64,000 nucleotides of DNA, taken from assembly GCF_002893095.1 (NCBI RefSeq), contig NZ_PKQQ01000002.1:1-64000 (forward strand), in the 5' to 3' direction. Shown one piece after another: positions 44,655 through 54,355 of this stretch (within the stretch, counting starts at the first letter, position 1; every line of letters starts with the position of its first letter). The notes under the pieces were generated by a model, which was given only the letters and a program-made list of their open reading frames with translations, did no database searches and was not told the origin of the DNA. Source of the stretch: Stenotrophomonas sp. VV52 (GTDB taxonomy: Bacteria > Pseudomonadota > Gammaproteobacteria > Xanthomonadales > Xanthomonadaceae). Position numbers and translations under genes: made by a program.

Positions 44655-46634
44655 TCATTCGCTGGTTTTGTCGGCGTCGGCCGGGCAGGTGAGCGCCTTG
44701 CGCTTGGCCTGCAGCCGGCCGTTCATGCGGTCGGTCACCGGCAGCGCGTCGCCGTTCAAGCGCCAGTCGTAGATCACGCTGAAGGCCAGGATGCGCGCCA
44801 CGTATTCGCGGGTTTCCTTGTAGCTGATGGTCTCGATCCAGATGTCCGGGTCGAAGCCCGGGCGCTGCGCCTGCCAGCGTGCGGTCGGGGTCGGGCCGGC
44901 GTTGTACGCGGCGATGGTCACGTACGGCAGGCCGTCGTACTTGTTCATCAGCTGGCGCAGGTAGGCGGTGCCCACTGCGATGTTGGTGTCGGGGTCATAC
45001 AGGCTGGCGGCGCCGCCGTACCCGGACAGCCCGATGTTCTTTGCCACGCTGGCCCCGGTCGCCGGCAACACCTGCATCAGGCCCATCGCATTGGCGGGCG
45101 AACGCGCCTTCGGATTGAAGATGCTCTCGGCGCGGATCTCCGCCGCCACCCAGGCCGGGTCGATCGCGTTGCGTGCCGATTCGCGGCGGATCGCATCGTC
45201 GTGGTGCAGCGGGAAGCGCAGGCTGTACAGGCGCTGCTCGTCCGGGGTCTTGCCCAGCGAGAACACCGCGCGGTCGAACCAGCCGTTGTCGCGCGCCACT
45301 TCCACCGCGATACGGCGCTGGGTGGTGTCGAAGCGGGTCAGCGCGTCGTTCCACTCGGCCACGGCCCAGCCGGAGCGCTCGATCTTGAACAGTTCCATCG
45401 CGCGCACGATCGCAGGATCGCGGGCGACTGCGGCCTGCGCCGGCGCGCTGTCATTCGGTTCCAGCGGGCACAGCGTGTACGCGTTCTGGCCCAGCTGGTC
45501 GGCGGCCAGGAAGCCATGGAAGGTGGCCGAGCGCGCGGCTTCGCGGAACAGCGGCAGCGCCTCGTTGCGCTTGCCGGTCTTGTCCAGCATGCGCGCCTCG
45601 AAGTAGCGCCAGCGCGAGTCGCTGCGCTGCTTCGGCCCCATCTTGCGGATCGCGGCCAGCGTGGCCGGCCAGTCGCCCCGCGACATCGCCTCGCGCGCGC
45701 GCCACTCGTGCAGGCGTTCGTCATAGGCCGAATCGGGCACGGCGTTGAGCCGGCGCGCCGAGTCCGGCCCGTACGAGGCCACCGTCCACAGCGCGATCTG
45801 ATACTTCACGTCGGCCTGCTGGGCGGCGCTGAGCTGCAGCGCGTCGGCATACTGCGGCAGCTGCCGTTCGGTGGCATCCGGGTCGGCCTTGGCCAGCTTG
45901 GCTAGGCCGTCGGTGGCGATCCGCCGGCTGCGTTCGTTGCGCGGCCAGTTCAGGGCGCTGGCGTTGGGGTTGTCCACGAACGCGGCGTAGGTGTTGGCCA
46001 AGGCCAGGTCGGCCGCGGGCAGGCCGCGCGCGGCGCTGCGCATCACCGCCGGCTGCTGCGCGTCGGCGGCGGCGTCGATCCGCGCCCAGCGCAGGTCCGC
46101 ACTCAGCCCGCCCTTCGCATCCAGCACCGCGAACACCGGGTCGCAGGCGTCGGGCAGCGACTTGCCGGTGCTGCGCCAGATGGCCTGGGCGTCGCTGACC
46201 CACTGGGCATCGGCCTTGCCGGTCGCCTGGCGCGCGTTGAGCTGCGCGCAGCGCAGGCCGACGTTGTCGGTCGGCGCCCAGTTGGCGAGCAGGGTGGGCC
46301 AGTCTTCGCGGCGGGCCACCGCCGGCAGCCACACGCTGCGGAAACTGCTGGCCACGGCCTGGCCGTTGTAGCGCTTCAGGAAGTCCTGGGCCTGCGCGGT
46401 AGTCACCGTGTCGATGTTGCGGCGCAGGTTGGCGTACTCCAGCCACGGGTACAGCGGGTGCTTGACCAGCGCTGCGGCCTGGGTTGGATCGAACTGGCCG
46501 CGCTCGGCGTTGTCGATGGCCGCCTTCATCTGCGCGCGCTGCGCGTCCAGGCTCTGGGCACCGGCCGCCGCGCTCAGCCCGAGACAGGCGAGCAGGGGAA
46601 CGGCGCTGAGGATATGCAGGGGGAGTCGGTTCAT
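44655..46634 (-). CDS. slt: Soluble lytic murein transglycosylase
   Basis: This periplasmic enzyme of 659 residues cuts peptidoglycan glycan strands, leaving 1,6-anhydroMurNAc. It has a signal peptide ([15 protein letters not shown]), a long helical superhelix domain, and a C-terminal SLT domain with the catalytic Glu in [13 protein letters not shown], the [10 protein letters not shown] motif and AAYNAGP. The length matches E. coli Slt70. The start at 46634 places the signal peptide correctly. Upstream ATGs would add an unlikely extension. It precedes cca on the same strand. Confidence 0.93.
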   Translation of the reverse strand: MNRLPLHILSAVPLLACLGLSAAAGAQSLDAQRAQMKAAIDNAERGQFDPTQAAALVKHPLYPWLEYANLRRNIDTVTTAQAQDFLKRYNGQAVASSFRSVWLPAVARREDWPTLLANWAPTDNVGLRCAQLNARQATGKADAQWVSDAQAIWRSTGKSLPDACDPVFAVLDAKGGLSADLRWARIDAAADAQQPAVMRSAARGLPAADLALANTYAAFVDNPNASALNWPRNERSRRIATDGLAKLAKADPDATERQLPQYADALQLSAAQQADVKYQIALWTVASYGPDSARRLNAVPDSAYDERLHEWRAREAMSRGDWPATLAAIRKMGPKQRSDSRWRYFEARMLDKTGKRNEALPLFREAARSATFHGFLAADQLGQNAYTLCPLEPNDSAPAQAAVARDPAIVRAMELFKIERSGWAVAEWNDALTRFDTTQRRIAVEVARDNGWFDRAVFSLGKTPDEQRLYSLRFPLHHDDAIRRESARNAIDPAWVAAEIRAESIFNPKARSPANAMGLMQVLPATGASVAKNIGLSGYGGAASLYDPDTNIAVGTAYLRQLMNKYDGLPYVTIAAYNAGPTPTARWQAQRPGFDPDIWIETISYKETREYVARILAFSVIYDWRLNGDALPVTDRMNGRLQAKRKALTCPADADKTSE

Positions 46635-46761
46635 GCCGAAAGGATAGCGGGCGCCAGTGAACGTCGGTGAGGGCAAGCCAACTCCATGATGAACGGCACC
46701 CGTCCGCGCCATGAATGGGCGGCGCGAACGCGCGTAATGTCGGAGACGCAACACAACGCCG

Positions 46762-46785
46762 GTAGCGCCGGCCGTTGGCCGGCCC
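46762..46785 (+). repeat. Single SMAG palindrome
   Basis: GTAGCGCCGGCCGTTGGCC and a few further bases form one GTAG element about 30 bp before the exbD start and after the divergent slt promoter region. Confidence 0.8.
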
Positions 46786-46814
46786 TCGCACTGTCACCCG
46801 ACAAGGAGCACCCC

Positions 46815-47222
46815 ATGGCCTTCACCGCAGCAGGCAAGTCCGGCCCCCTGGCCGAGATCAACGTCACTCCGCTGGTCGATGTAATGCTGGTGTTGCTGAT
46901 CATCTTCATCGTGACCGCCCCGATGGTCTCGATGCCCATCCCGGTCAACCTGCCGCAACCGACCGACTTCGTGCCGCCGACCGCACCGCCACCGCCGATC
47001 GAACTGCGCGTGGACGCCAGCAACCAGGTCAGCTGGAACGGCCAGCGGGTAGCCGTGTCCTCCCTGCAGGAGCGCATGCAGGACGCCGCCCAGGCCAATA
47101 CCGGCAACCTGCCGGAGCTGCGGATCGCCACCGACCCGAACGCCGAATACGACGTGATGGCCAAGGTGCTGGCCGCCGCCAACAACGCGCACATGGAAAA
47201 GATCGCGTTCGTGCGGCCGTAA
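46815..47222 (+). CDS. exbD: Solo ExbD/TolR-family proton-channel protein
   Basis: This inner-membrane protein of 135 residues has one N-terminal transmembrane helix with the proton-carrying Asp ([14 protein letters not shown]) and a periplasmic domain. ExbD works with ExbB to energise TonB. No exbB or tonB gene adjoins it, so it must use distant partners, as is common in Xanthomonadales with several exbD paralogues. The start at 46815 has an AAGGAG site. A TonB-dependent receptor follows 197 bp downstream, behind a hairpin. Confidence 0.9.
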   Translation: MAFTAAGKSGPLAEINVTPLVDVMLVLLIIFIVTAPMVSMPIPVNLPQPTDFVPPTAPPPPIELRVDASNQVSWNGQRVAVSSLQERMQDAAQANTGNLPELRIATDPNAEYDVMAKVLAAANNAHMEKIAFVRP

Positions 47223-47232
47223 GACCTGCGTC

Positions 47233-47256
47233 CGGGCCGGGAGCCATCCCGGCCCG
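47233..47256 (+). terminator. Terminator-like hairpin after exbD
   Basis: A perfect 10-bp stem CGGGCCGGGA/TCCCGGCCCG with a GCCA loop lies 10 bp after the stop. It lacks a clear T-tract, so it may be a weak terminator or an RNA-stabilising structure. Confidence 0.6.
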
Positions 47257-47418
47257 TCGTTCCGAACACGCCGTTCGATGACGCTCTCGTACGCTCCCTG
47301 CGAAAGTGAAGGTTTCATCACACCTTCATCTTTACAGAATGTTTACAAAGGAGACGCTGCCGCGCTTCAAGGGGGGGCGGGGCGGTACCAGCTACCCATT
47401 CCTTTGGAGAGAGAGCGA

Positions 47419-50289
47419 ATGAACACCCTGCATTACCGCCCGTTGGCGGCTGCTGTAGCGCTGTGCCTGCTGTCCGTCCCCACCCTTGCCACCGCGCAGG
47501 ATGCGTCCCGCACCCCCACCGACCTGGACCGGGTGGAAGTCACCGGTACCCGCATCAAGCGCGCCGAGGTCGAAGGCCAGGTGCCGATCCAGACCCTGAC
47601 CCGCAGCGAGATCGAACGCACCGGTCTCAACTCCATCGGCGAAGTCCTGCAGCAGCTGACCGGCTCCGGTTCGGCGCTCAATGCCAAGTTCAACTCGTCC
47701 GGCAACTTCGGCTTCCCGCCCGACGGCAGCGGCGTCGGTGCCGGGTCGGCCCAGGTCGACCTGCGCCACCTCGGCGCCAAGCGCGTGCTGGTGCTGGTCG
47801 ACGGCATCCGCTGGGTCAACGAATCCTCCGCCTCGGGCGTAGGCGCGGCCACCGACCTCAACACCATTCCGCTGGCGATCGTCGAACGCATCGAAGTGCT
47901 CGAAGACGGCGCGTCCTCGCTGTACGGGTCGGACGCCATCGCCGGCGTGGTCAACATCATCACCCGCCGTGAGTTCGACGGGGGCCAGGTCACCCTGAAC
48001 TACGGCGAGTACACCAAGGGCGACGGTACCCAGAAGGGCGTGGACCTGGCCTGGGGCACCAGCGGCGACCGTTACACCCTGTTCCTCGGCGCGAGCTGGA
48101 CCAAGCAGGACGACGTGAAGGCCAGCAGCCGCGAACAGTCGCGCTACCCGATCCCCGGCACCGGCCTGTCGTTCGGCAGCTCGGCCACGCCGACCGGGCG
48201 CTTCATGTTCACCGACCCGAATACCGGCATCGCCTACAACATCACCCCGAACAACGGCGCGACCAACCCGACCTTCAACGGCGTGGGCGGCTGCGACCGC
48301 ACCGACGACTACCACTGCTTCACCACCGCGGACCGCTTCAACTTCGCCGAATACAACCTGCTGCTCACCCCGTCCGAGCGCAAGGGCATCTTCGGCCAGT
48401 TCCGCTTCGACATCACCGACAACGTGCAGTGGTACATCAAGGCGCTGGCCAACCGCCGCGAGTCGACCAACCAGGCCGGTCCGGAACCGCTGTTCTTCGG
48501 GCCTGACGGCGCCACCGGCAATCCGCTGGCCGACAACATCGTCATCTCCGCGCTCAACCCGTACAACCCGTTCGGCTTCGACCTGGATTCGGGCAGCAAC
48601 CTGAGCATGATCGGGCGTCGCCCGGTGGAAGGCGGGCCGCGCATCTTCGAGCAGGAAGTGAACACCACGTACTTCGCCACCGGGTTGACCGGCATGTTCA
48701 GTGCCGCCGACCGCAGCTGGTCGTGGGACGTCAACGGCATGTACAGCAAGAACAAGGCCGAACAGACCAACTTCGGCAGCTACAACATCTACAACGCGAA
48801 CATCGCGCTGGGTGACCCGGCGGTGTGCGCGGCCACGCCCGGCTGCGTGCCGCTGAACATCTTCGGCGGCCCCGGCACCATCACGCGGCAGATGCTGGAC
48901 TGGATCCAGCCGGTGGTGCGCGACCGTAGCCAGAACGAGCTGAGCCTGTTCACCGCCAACCTGAGCAGCGACCTGTTCACCCTGCCGGCCGGCCCAGTGT
49001 CGTTCGCGACCGGTTACGAGTACCGCAAGTACGAGGGTGAGTACCAGCCGGACCCGATCACCGTGGCCGGGCACTACAACGGCGTGCCGTCGCTGCCGAC
49101 CTCCGGTTCGTACGACGTCAATGAAATGTACCTGGAACTGGCGGTGCCGATCTTCGCCAACAGTCCGCTCGGCGACAAACTGGACCTGAGCCTGGCCGGG
49201 CGCTATTCGGACTACTCCACCTTCGGTGGCGAGTTCACGCCGAAGTACGGCCTGCGCTGGCAGGTGACCAATGACTTCGTGCTGCGGACCAGCTATGCCG
49301 AAGGCTTCCGTGCTCCGTCCATCGGTGAACTGTACGGTTCGGCCGCGCGTGCGGACCTGCAGCTGTTCGATCCGTGCTCGGTCGGCCTGGGCGGCACCCC
49401 GCCGCGCGGCAGTGCCGCCAACTGCGCGGCGCTGGGCGTACCGGCCGGCTTCCAGCAGGCCAACTCGCAGATCTCGGTCACCACCGGCGGCAACGACCAG
49501 CTCGATCCGGAAACCTCGCGCAGCTTCAGTGCCGGCTTCGTGTGGAGCCCGTGGTTCGGCAACAACGCCTCGTGGTCGGAGCGCTTCGACGTGGAAGTGA
49601 CCTTCTACCGCCACAACATCGAAGGCGCGATCCAGGCGATCAACGCCCAGACCCAGCTTGACCTGTGCGTGGACACGCTGGACCCGCTGTACTGCGGCGG
49701 CATCACCCGCGCCTCCACCGGTGCGGTCAGTGGCTTCAACAACCGCCTGACCAACCTGGGCTCGATCAAGACCGACGGCTGGGACGTGGACCTGTTCTGG
49801 ACCTTCCCGCAGAGCGACATGGGCCAGTTCAAGCTGGGCTGGCAGAACACCTTCGTCGGCCGCTACGAGGCCGTGGGTGCGGCCGGCCAGCGGCAGCCGC
49901 AGGAACCGGGCGTGGAAGTCACCGACAGCTCGATTCCGGAATGGACCAGCAACGCCTCGCTGAGCTGGAACCTGGGCAACTGGAACGCGTCGTGGACGGT
50001 GCGGCACATCTCCAAGCTCACCGAAGAGTGCGGCGATGCGGCGGCGTTCCCGGTGTGCAGCGACCAGGTTGCCGGCACCAACGAGCTGGCGGCCACCACC
50101 TACAACGATTTCCAGGTGGGCTACAAATTCGACTGGATGAAGGGCCTGCAGCTCAGCGCCGGCTTGAACAATGCGTTCGACAAGGATCCGCCGATCTGCC
50201 TGTCGTGCTCGTTGAACGGGTATGACGCGTCGACGTATGACATCCCGCGTGGCCGCTACTGGTACGTGCGCGCGGACCTGCGGTTCTAA
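47419..50289 (+). CDS. TonB-dependent receptor
   Basis: This outer-membrane receptor of 956 residues has a signal peptide ([18 protein letters not shown]), a TonB-box-like [14 protein letters not shown], a plug domain with [22 protein letters not shown] and [14 protein letters not shown], and a barrel ending YVRADLRF. The plug is of the large Xanthomonas/Caulobacter type that handles sugars, peptides or vitamins rather than classic siderophores. The ligand is unknown. Upstream, 47300-47360 is AT-rich and contains a probable promoter. An intrinsic terminator follows. Confidence 0.9.
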   Translation: MNTLHYRPLAAAVALCLLSVPTLATAQDASRTPTDLDRVEVTGTRIKRAEVEGQVPIQTLTRSEIERTGLNSIGEVLQQLTGSGSALNAKFNSSGNFGFPPDGSGVGAGSAQVDLRHLGAKRVLVLVDGIRWVNESSASGVGAATDLNTIPLAIVERIEVLEDGASSLYGSDAIAGVVNIITRREFDGGQVTLNYGEYTKGDGTQKGVDLAWGTSGDRYTLFLGASWTKQDDVKASSREQSRYPIPGTGLSFGSSATPTGRFMFTDPNTGIAYNITPNNGATNPTFNGVGGCDRTDDYHCFTTADRFNFAEYNLLLTPSERKGIFGQFRFDITDNVQWYIKALANRRESTNQAGPEPLFFGPDGATGNPLADNIVISALNPYNPFGFDLDSGSNLSMIGRRPVEGGPRIFEQEVNTTYFATGLTGMFSAADRSWSWDVNGMYSKNKAEQTNFGSYNIYNANIALGDPAVCAATPGCVPLNIFGGPGTITRQMLDWIQPVVRDRSQNELSLFTANLSSDLFTLPAGPVSFATGYEYRKYEGEYQPDPITVAGHYNGVPSLPTSGSYDVNEMYLELAVPIFANSPLGDKLDLSLAGRYSDYSTFGGEFTPKYGLRWQVTNDFVLRTSYAEGFRAPSIGELYGSAARADLQLFDPCSVGLGGTPPRGSAANCAALGVPAGFQQANSQISVTTGGNDQLDPETSRSFSAGFVWSPWFGNNASWSERFDVEVTFYRHNIEGAIQAINAQTQLDLCVDTLDPLYCGGITRASTGAVSGFNNRLTNLGSIKTDGWDVDLFWTFPQSDMGQFKLGWQNTFVGRYEAVGAAGQRQPQEPGVEVTDSSIPEWTSNASLSWNLGNWNASWTVRHISKLTEECGDAAAFPVCSDQVAGTNELAATTYNDFQVGYKFDWMKGLQLSAGLNNAFDKDPPICLSCSLNGYDASTYDIPRGRYWYVRADLRF

Positions 50290-50300
50290 GGCACGAAAGC

Positions 50301-50328
50301 ACAGGGGCGCCGCTGGCGCCCCTGTTTT
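50301..50328 (+). terminator. Intrinsic terminator after the TonB receptor
   Basis: The stem ACAGGGGCGCC/GGCGCCCCTGT with a short GCT loop runs into TTTT. Confidence 0.88.
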
Positions 50329-50391
50329 GCCGGGCAGGGCCCGGCACTACCGCATGGTTGATCCTGACGTAGAGCCGGGCTCTGCCCGGCT
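50328..50391. repeat. Inward-facing pair of SMAG palindromes (GCCGGGC subtype)
   Basis: One element at 50328-50350 (minus) and one at 50369-50391 (plus) have GTAG ends facing each other and stems of GCCGGGC with GCCCGGC. They fill the gap between two convergent TonB-receptor genes. Confidence 0.85.
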
Positions 50392-50397
50392 GACGCC

Positions 50398-52587
50398 TTA
50401 GAACGACCAGGTGAAGGTGATCGAGCCGTTGCGCTCGTCGCCGAAGGCGCCGTAACCGTTCACCTGCGAGAGGTACTTCTTGTCCAGCAGGTTGTTGAGG
50501 TTGGCCTGCACGCTGAACTGCGGCGCGATGCGATAACGCACGAACGCGCTGACCAGCGCGTAACCGCCCTGTTCGATCTGGCCGTAAGCCGGGACCGGGT
50601 AGTAGATGCGATTCTGCCAGTTGGCACCACCACCGAAGGTCAATGCGTCCAGCGACTGCGGGGTGTAGCTGGTGAACAGCTTGATCGTGGTCTGCGGCAG
50701 GCGGGTGTTGATGTCGGTGCCTTCAGCATCCTTTGCCACGTAACGCGACGCGCCGAAGGTGGCATTCCAGCCCGGGGCCAGTTCGCCGTTGAGTTCCAGC
50801 TCGAAGCCACGGCTGACCGTGCCACGCGCGCCGATGTAGGCGAATTCGTTCAATGTGCCCTGGACCGGGACATTGGTCGCCTGGCCCACATTGTCCTGCT
50901 CGATGCGGAACACGGCAGCCGATGCATTCAGGCGGTTGTCGAACCAGGCACCCTTGACGCCCACTTCGTAGCTCTTGCCATCCACCGGATCCAGGTAGTC
51001 GCCCTGTTGGTTACGGAGCGTCTGCGGCTGGAAGATCTCGGTGTACGAAGCGTAGGTGCTCCACGTATCGTTGATGTCGAACACCAGGCCGGCGTACGGG
51101 GTGGTCACCTTGTGGCTGAACCTGCTGACCGTGGTTCCTTCGATGCCGTCCAGGCTCCAATCCGAGTAACGCGCGCCGAGGATCAGCTTCAACGGCTCGG
51201 CAAGCGACAGGCGGGTGGCGGCGTAGCCAGCCTTCTGCGTGATGGTGCCGCGGCTCTGCTGGAGCAGGTCGCCCCAGGTCGGCTCACTGATGTCGCCGGT
51301 CCAGTTGAGATAGCTGCTGAACGGGTCCCACGTCGTGCTGCCCGGGAAGCCCATGATGTAGCTGCCTGCGTTGAGGTACTCGCGCTTGTTGTAGCTCAGG
51401 CCACCCATCACTTCATGCTTGAGGCCGAACAGCTCGAACGCGCCGCTGAAGAAGCCGTCGACCGCACTGACCTTGCGCTCGGTGTTGTAGAAGCCCGCGG
51501 ACGGCGTAATGCCTGCACCCGTTTCGCGGTCGAACAGCGACGCGCCGGTCACCCAGTCGTTGTAGGCGGGGTAGAACAGCTTGTCGTCGGCCTTGGTCTC
51601 GTCGTGGGTCGCGCCGATGCGGACCTTCCAGTCCTCATTGAAGTCATGCTCCAGCGTGGCGAACGCGCGCTTGCTGGTGGTGTCCCAGTAGGTCCACTTG
51701 GCGGCCGAGTTGAAGGACGAGTCGTAGCCCGTCGAGGTCCCGTCCGAGTACAGCATCGGGAAACCACCCCAGGTAGCGCCGTTGGCGCGCTTCTGCTGGT
51801 AGTCGTAGCCCACGCTGAGCTGGGTGTCCGGGGTCAGGTCGGCGTCGATGACGGCGTAGCCCAGCGTCTTGTGCTGGTCGTACCGGTCCATCTGCGATTC
51901 GGTGTCGAGGTAGCTGCCGATCACGCGGGCGCGCACCGAGCCGCTGGCGTTGAGCGGGGTGGTCACGTCCACGGTGCTGCGGGTGCGGCCCCAGCTGCCC
52001 ACGTTGACCGAGACGCTGCCGGTGAGTTCAGCGCTGTCGGCGTGCTTGCGGATCAGGTTGACCGAGGCCGACGGGTTGCCCGCGCCGGTGAGCAGGCCGG
52101 TGGCGCCGCGCACCACTTCCACTCGGTCGTAGAGGGCCAGGTCCAGGCCGGAATCGCCGTAGCTCCAGTTCTGCACCATCTGGGTGGGCAGGTTGTCGTA
52201 CTGGTAGCTGTCGATATAGAAGCCGCGCGAGTAGAACTCGGTGCGCTCGGTGTCGGACTGGGTGCTGCTCACGCCGGTGGTGTTGGCCAGCACGTCGATG
52301 ATGTCGTCGAGGTTCTGGTCCTCGATGCGCTGGTGGCTGATGATGCTGACCGACTGCGGGATCTCGCGCGGGGCCAGGTCGAAGCGGGTACCGGCCGAGG
52401 TGCGACGCACCGAGTAGCCTTCGGCGCGCTCACCCTTGACCACGATCTTGTCCAGCGTGGTCGGGTCGGCAGCGGCGTCTTCGGCGAAGGCGGGCGCGGC
52501 GGCCAGGGTGGCCAGCGCAATCAGCAGCGCCTGCGGCAGGCGGCCTTGCGGCAAGGAGCGGGACAGCACAGCGGAGGTACGGGTCAT
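50398..52587 (-). CDS. TonB-dependent ferric-siderophore receptor
   Basis: This outer-membrane receptor of 729 residues belongs to the FhuE/FpvA/FoxA-like siderophore group. It has a signal peptide (LLIALATLAAAPAFAE), a TonB-box-like TLDKIVVKG, a plug domain with REIPQSVSIISHQRIED, YSRGFYIDSYQYDNLP and DRVEVVRGATGLLTGAGNP, and a barrel ending NGSITFTWSF. The start at 52587 has an AGGAA site, and a Fur-box-like sequence lies about 160 bp upstream, consistent with iron regulation. No siderophore synthesis genes are near, so a hydroxamate xenosiderophore is a plausible ligand. Confidence 0.92.
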   Translation of the reverse strand: MTRTSAVLSRSLPQGRLPQALLIALATLAAAPAFAEDAAADPTTLDKIVVKGERAEGYSVRRTSAGTRFDLAPREIPQSVSIISHQRIEDQNLDDIIDVLANTTGVSSTQSDTERTEFYSRGFYIDSYQYDNLPTQMVQNWSYGDSGLDLALYDRVEVVRGATGLLTGAGNPSASVNLIRKHADSAELTGSVSVNVGSWGRTRSTVDVTTPLNASGSVRARVIGSYLDTESQMDRYDQHKTLGYAVIDADLTPDTQLSVGYDYQQKRANGATWGGFPMLYSDGTSTGYDSSFNSAAKWTYWDTTSKRAFATLEHDFNEDWKVRIGATHDETKADDKLFYPAYNDWVTGASLFDRETGAGITPSAGFYNTERKVSAVDGFFSGAFELFGLKHEVMGGLSYNKREYLNAGSYIMGFPGSTTWDPFSSYLNWTGDISEPTWGDLLQQSRGTITQKAGYAATRLSLAEPLKLILGARYSDWSLDGIEGTTVSRFSHKVTTPYAGLVFDINDTWSTYASYTEIFQPQTLRNQQGDYLDPVDGKSYEVGVKGAWFDNRLNASAAVFRIEQDNVGQATNVPVQGTLNEFAYIGARGTVSRGFELELNGELAPGWNATFGASRYVAKDAEGTDINTRLPQTTIKLFTSYTPQSLDALTFGGGANWQNRIYYPVPAYGQIEQGGYALVSAFVRYRIAPQFSVQANLNNLLDKKYLSQVNGYGAFGDERNGSITFTWSF

Positions 52588-52746
52588 CAGAGCGGTTCCT
52601 GGAGCAGCGGCGCGCACCAGGCGGCGATCCTCGGATGCCGGGCGCTGCGAAAAGTGGGGGCAGTCAGCGTCTGGCGGGTGCGATGCAGCGGCACGGGCGG
52701 TGGCAACTGAGTGCCGAAGCGCCTCCCTGGCGCAAACGGCATTCAG

Positions 52747-52767
52747 TTATGGTAATGCGAATCAGTC
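52747..52767 (-). promoter_or_regulatory. Fur-box-like site before the siderophore receptor
   Basis: The sequence TGGTAATGCGAATCAG resembles the Xanthomonas-type Fur box (GATAATGCGAATCATT-like) with interrupted inverted symmetry. It lies about 160 bp upstream of the receptor start, somewhat far, so the promoter may be distal. Confidence 0.55.
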
Positions 52768-52872
52768 CCATCCGCAATGTCTACCGGGGGTAGACGCTGG
52801 CCCACCGGGGGTTAACACAGTGCGGCCTACCTTGGCGGCACCCGGGTTCGGCCCGATTCCAGGAATGCCCCG

Positions 52873-53352
52873 ATGATCGCCAAGAACACCCTGTGCCTCT
52901 GGTATGACGGCACCGCCGAAGAAGCGGCGGCCTTTTACGCTGCAACCTTTCCGGACAGCGCGGTTACCGCCGTGCATCGCGCGCCGGCGGACTTCCCCTC
53001 CGGCAAGAAGGGCGACGTGCTGACCGTGGAGTTCACCGTGGTCGGCATTCCCTGCATCGGCTTGAACGGCGGACCCACGTTCAAGCACAGCGAAGCGTTT
53101 TCGTTCCAGATCGCCACCGACGACCAGGCCGAAACCGACCGCCTGTGGAACGCCATCGTCGGCAATGGTGGGCAGGAAAGCGACTGCGGCTGGTGCAAGG
53201 ACAAATGGGGCCTGTCCTGGCAGATCACCCCGCGCGTGTTGACCGAAGCGTTCAACAGCAGCGACCCCGCAGTGGCCAAGCGCGCCTTCGAAGCGATGAT
53301 GACCATGAAGAAGATCGACGCAGCAAAGATAGAAGCCGCGGTGAAAGGGTAG
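52873..53352 (+). CDS. VOC-superfamily protein (PhnB-like)
   Basis: This small cytoplasmic protein of 159 residues has the PhnB/3-demethylubiquinone-methyltransferase-like VOC fold: NTLCLWYDGTAEEAAAFYA, VEFTVVGIPCIGLNGG and CGWCKDKWGLSWQITP are typical. The function is unknown. Related proteins bind metals or act on small molecules, and the old methyltransferase name is not supported. It is monocistronic, and its TAG stop lies in the GTAG end of an inverted repeat. Confidence 0.88.
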   Translation: MIAKNTLCLWYDGTAEEAAAFYAATFPDSAVTAVHRAPADFPSGKKGDVLTVEFTVVGIPCIGLNGGPTFKHSEAFSFQIATDDQAETDRLWNAIVGNGGQESDCGWCKDKWGLSWQITPRVLTEAFNSSDPAVAKRAFEAMMTMKKIDAAKIEAAVKG

Positions 53353-53417
53353 CGGCACGCCACGCGTGTCCCGCGAGGTGCCCGGCCGCACGCAGGACAC
53401 GCATGGCGTGTCGCTAC
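53349..53417. repeat. Outward-facing GTAG palindrome pair with a non-standard stem
   Basis: Left arm 53349-53371 and right arm 53395-53417 are inverted copies (21 of 23 bases). Each starts GTAGCG on its own strand and folds by GACACGC/GCGTGTC around CAT or CAC. The stem differs from the usual GCCGGCC. The left GTAG supplies the stop of the VOC gene. Confidence 0.8.
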
Positions 53418-53463
53418 GCGAATGGCTCTTATGCGGAACGGGTGACGCGCGTATGCTCGCGCG

Positions 53464-54342
53464 ATGTCTACCTCGCGCCTCTCATCGCTGCTTCCCGTCC
53501 TGGCCGTGCTCGGCTCGGTCACGTCCCTCGCTGTCGGCACCTCGTTCGCCAAGCAGCTGTTCCCGCTGATCGGGGCGCAGGGCACCAGCGCGTTGCGCGT
53601 GGGCTTCTCCGCGCTGGTGCTGCTGGCGGTGTTCCGGCCGTGGCGTCGGGCCACCTCGCGCGCCGACGCCGGCGCGATCCTGCGCTATGGCATCACCCTG
53701 GGCGTAATGAACCTGCTGTTCTACATGGCGCTGCGCACGATTCCATTCGGCATCGCGGTGGCCATCGAATTCTGCGGGCCGCTGGCGGTGGCGATGTGGT
53801 CCTCGCGCCGCCCCATCGACTTCGTCTGGGTCGGCTGTGCGGCGGCCGGCCTGCTGATGCTGCTGCCGCTGGGCCATGGCGAACCGCTGGACCTGGTTGG
53901 CGTGCTGTACGCGCTCGGCGCGGCGGTGTGCTGGGCGCTCTACATCATCTTCGGCAAGCGCGCCGGCCACCTGCCGGCCGGGCACACGGTGTCGCTGGGG
54001 CTGTGCGCCGCTGCGCTGGTGGTGGTGCCGGTGGGCGTGGCGCATGCGGGCATGGCGCTGCTGGACCCGAAGATCCTGCTGTTCGGGCTCGGCGTGGCGG
54101 TGGTGTCCAGCTCGATTCCGATGTGGCTGGAAATGGCCGCGTTGAAGCGGCTGCCCAAGGAGACCTTCGGCATCCTGATCAGCATGGAGCCGGCGGTGGC
54201 CGCGCTGCTGGCGATGGGCCTGCTGGCCGAGCACCTGACCCCGCTGCAGTGGGCGGCAATTGGTTGCACGGTGGTGGCGTCGATTGGCAGCACGATCACG
54301 GCAAAGCGGATACCGACACCGGTACCAGGCGCACCCGCGTAG
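53464..54342 (+). CDS. EamA/RhtA-like metabolite exporter
   Basis: This inner-membrane protein of 292 residues has ten hydrophobic segments and two EamA domains. The segments TSFAKQLFPLIGAQGTSALR and PFGIAVAIEFCGPLAVA match the RhtA (threonine/homoserine exporter) branch of the drug/metabolite transporters. A role in amino-acid export is inferred from that branch. It is convergent with betA, and the stop codons of both genes lie in one 17-bp GTAG palindrome. Confidence 0.87.
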   Translation: MSTSRLSSLLPVLAVLGSVTSLAVGTSFAKQLFPLIGAQGTSALRVGFSALVLLAVFRPWRRATSRADAGAILRYGITLGVMNLLFYMALRTIPFGIAVAIEFCGPLAVAMWSSRRPIDFVWVGCAAAGLLMLLPLGHGEPLDLVGVLYALGAAVCWALYIIFGKRAGHLPAGHTVSLGLCAAALVVVPVGVAHAGMALLDPKILLFGLGVAVVSSSIPMWLEMAALKRLPKETFGILISMEPAVAALLAMGLLAEHLTPLQWAAIGCTVVASIGSTITAKRIPTPVPGAPA

Positions 54343-54355
54343 AGCCCGGCGCTAC
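54339..54355. repeat. 17-bp double-ended GTAG palindrome carrying two stop codons
   Basis: GTAGAGCCCGGCGCTAC has a GTAG at each end on opposite strands. The plus-strand TAG (54340-54342) is the exporter gene stop, and the minus-strand TAG (54354-54352) is the betA stop. The sequence looks like a minimal SMAG element between convergent genes. Confidence 0.75.
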
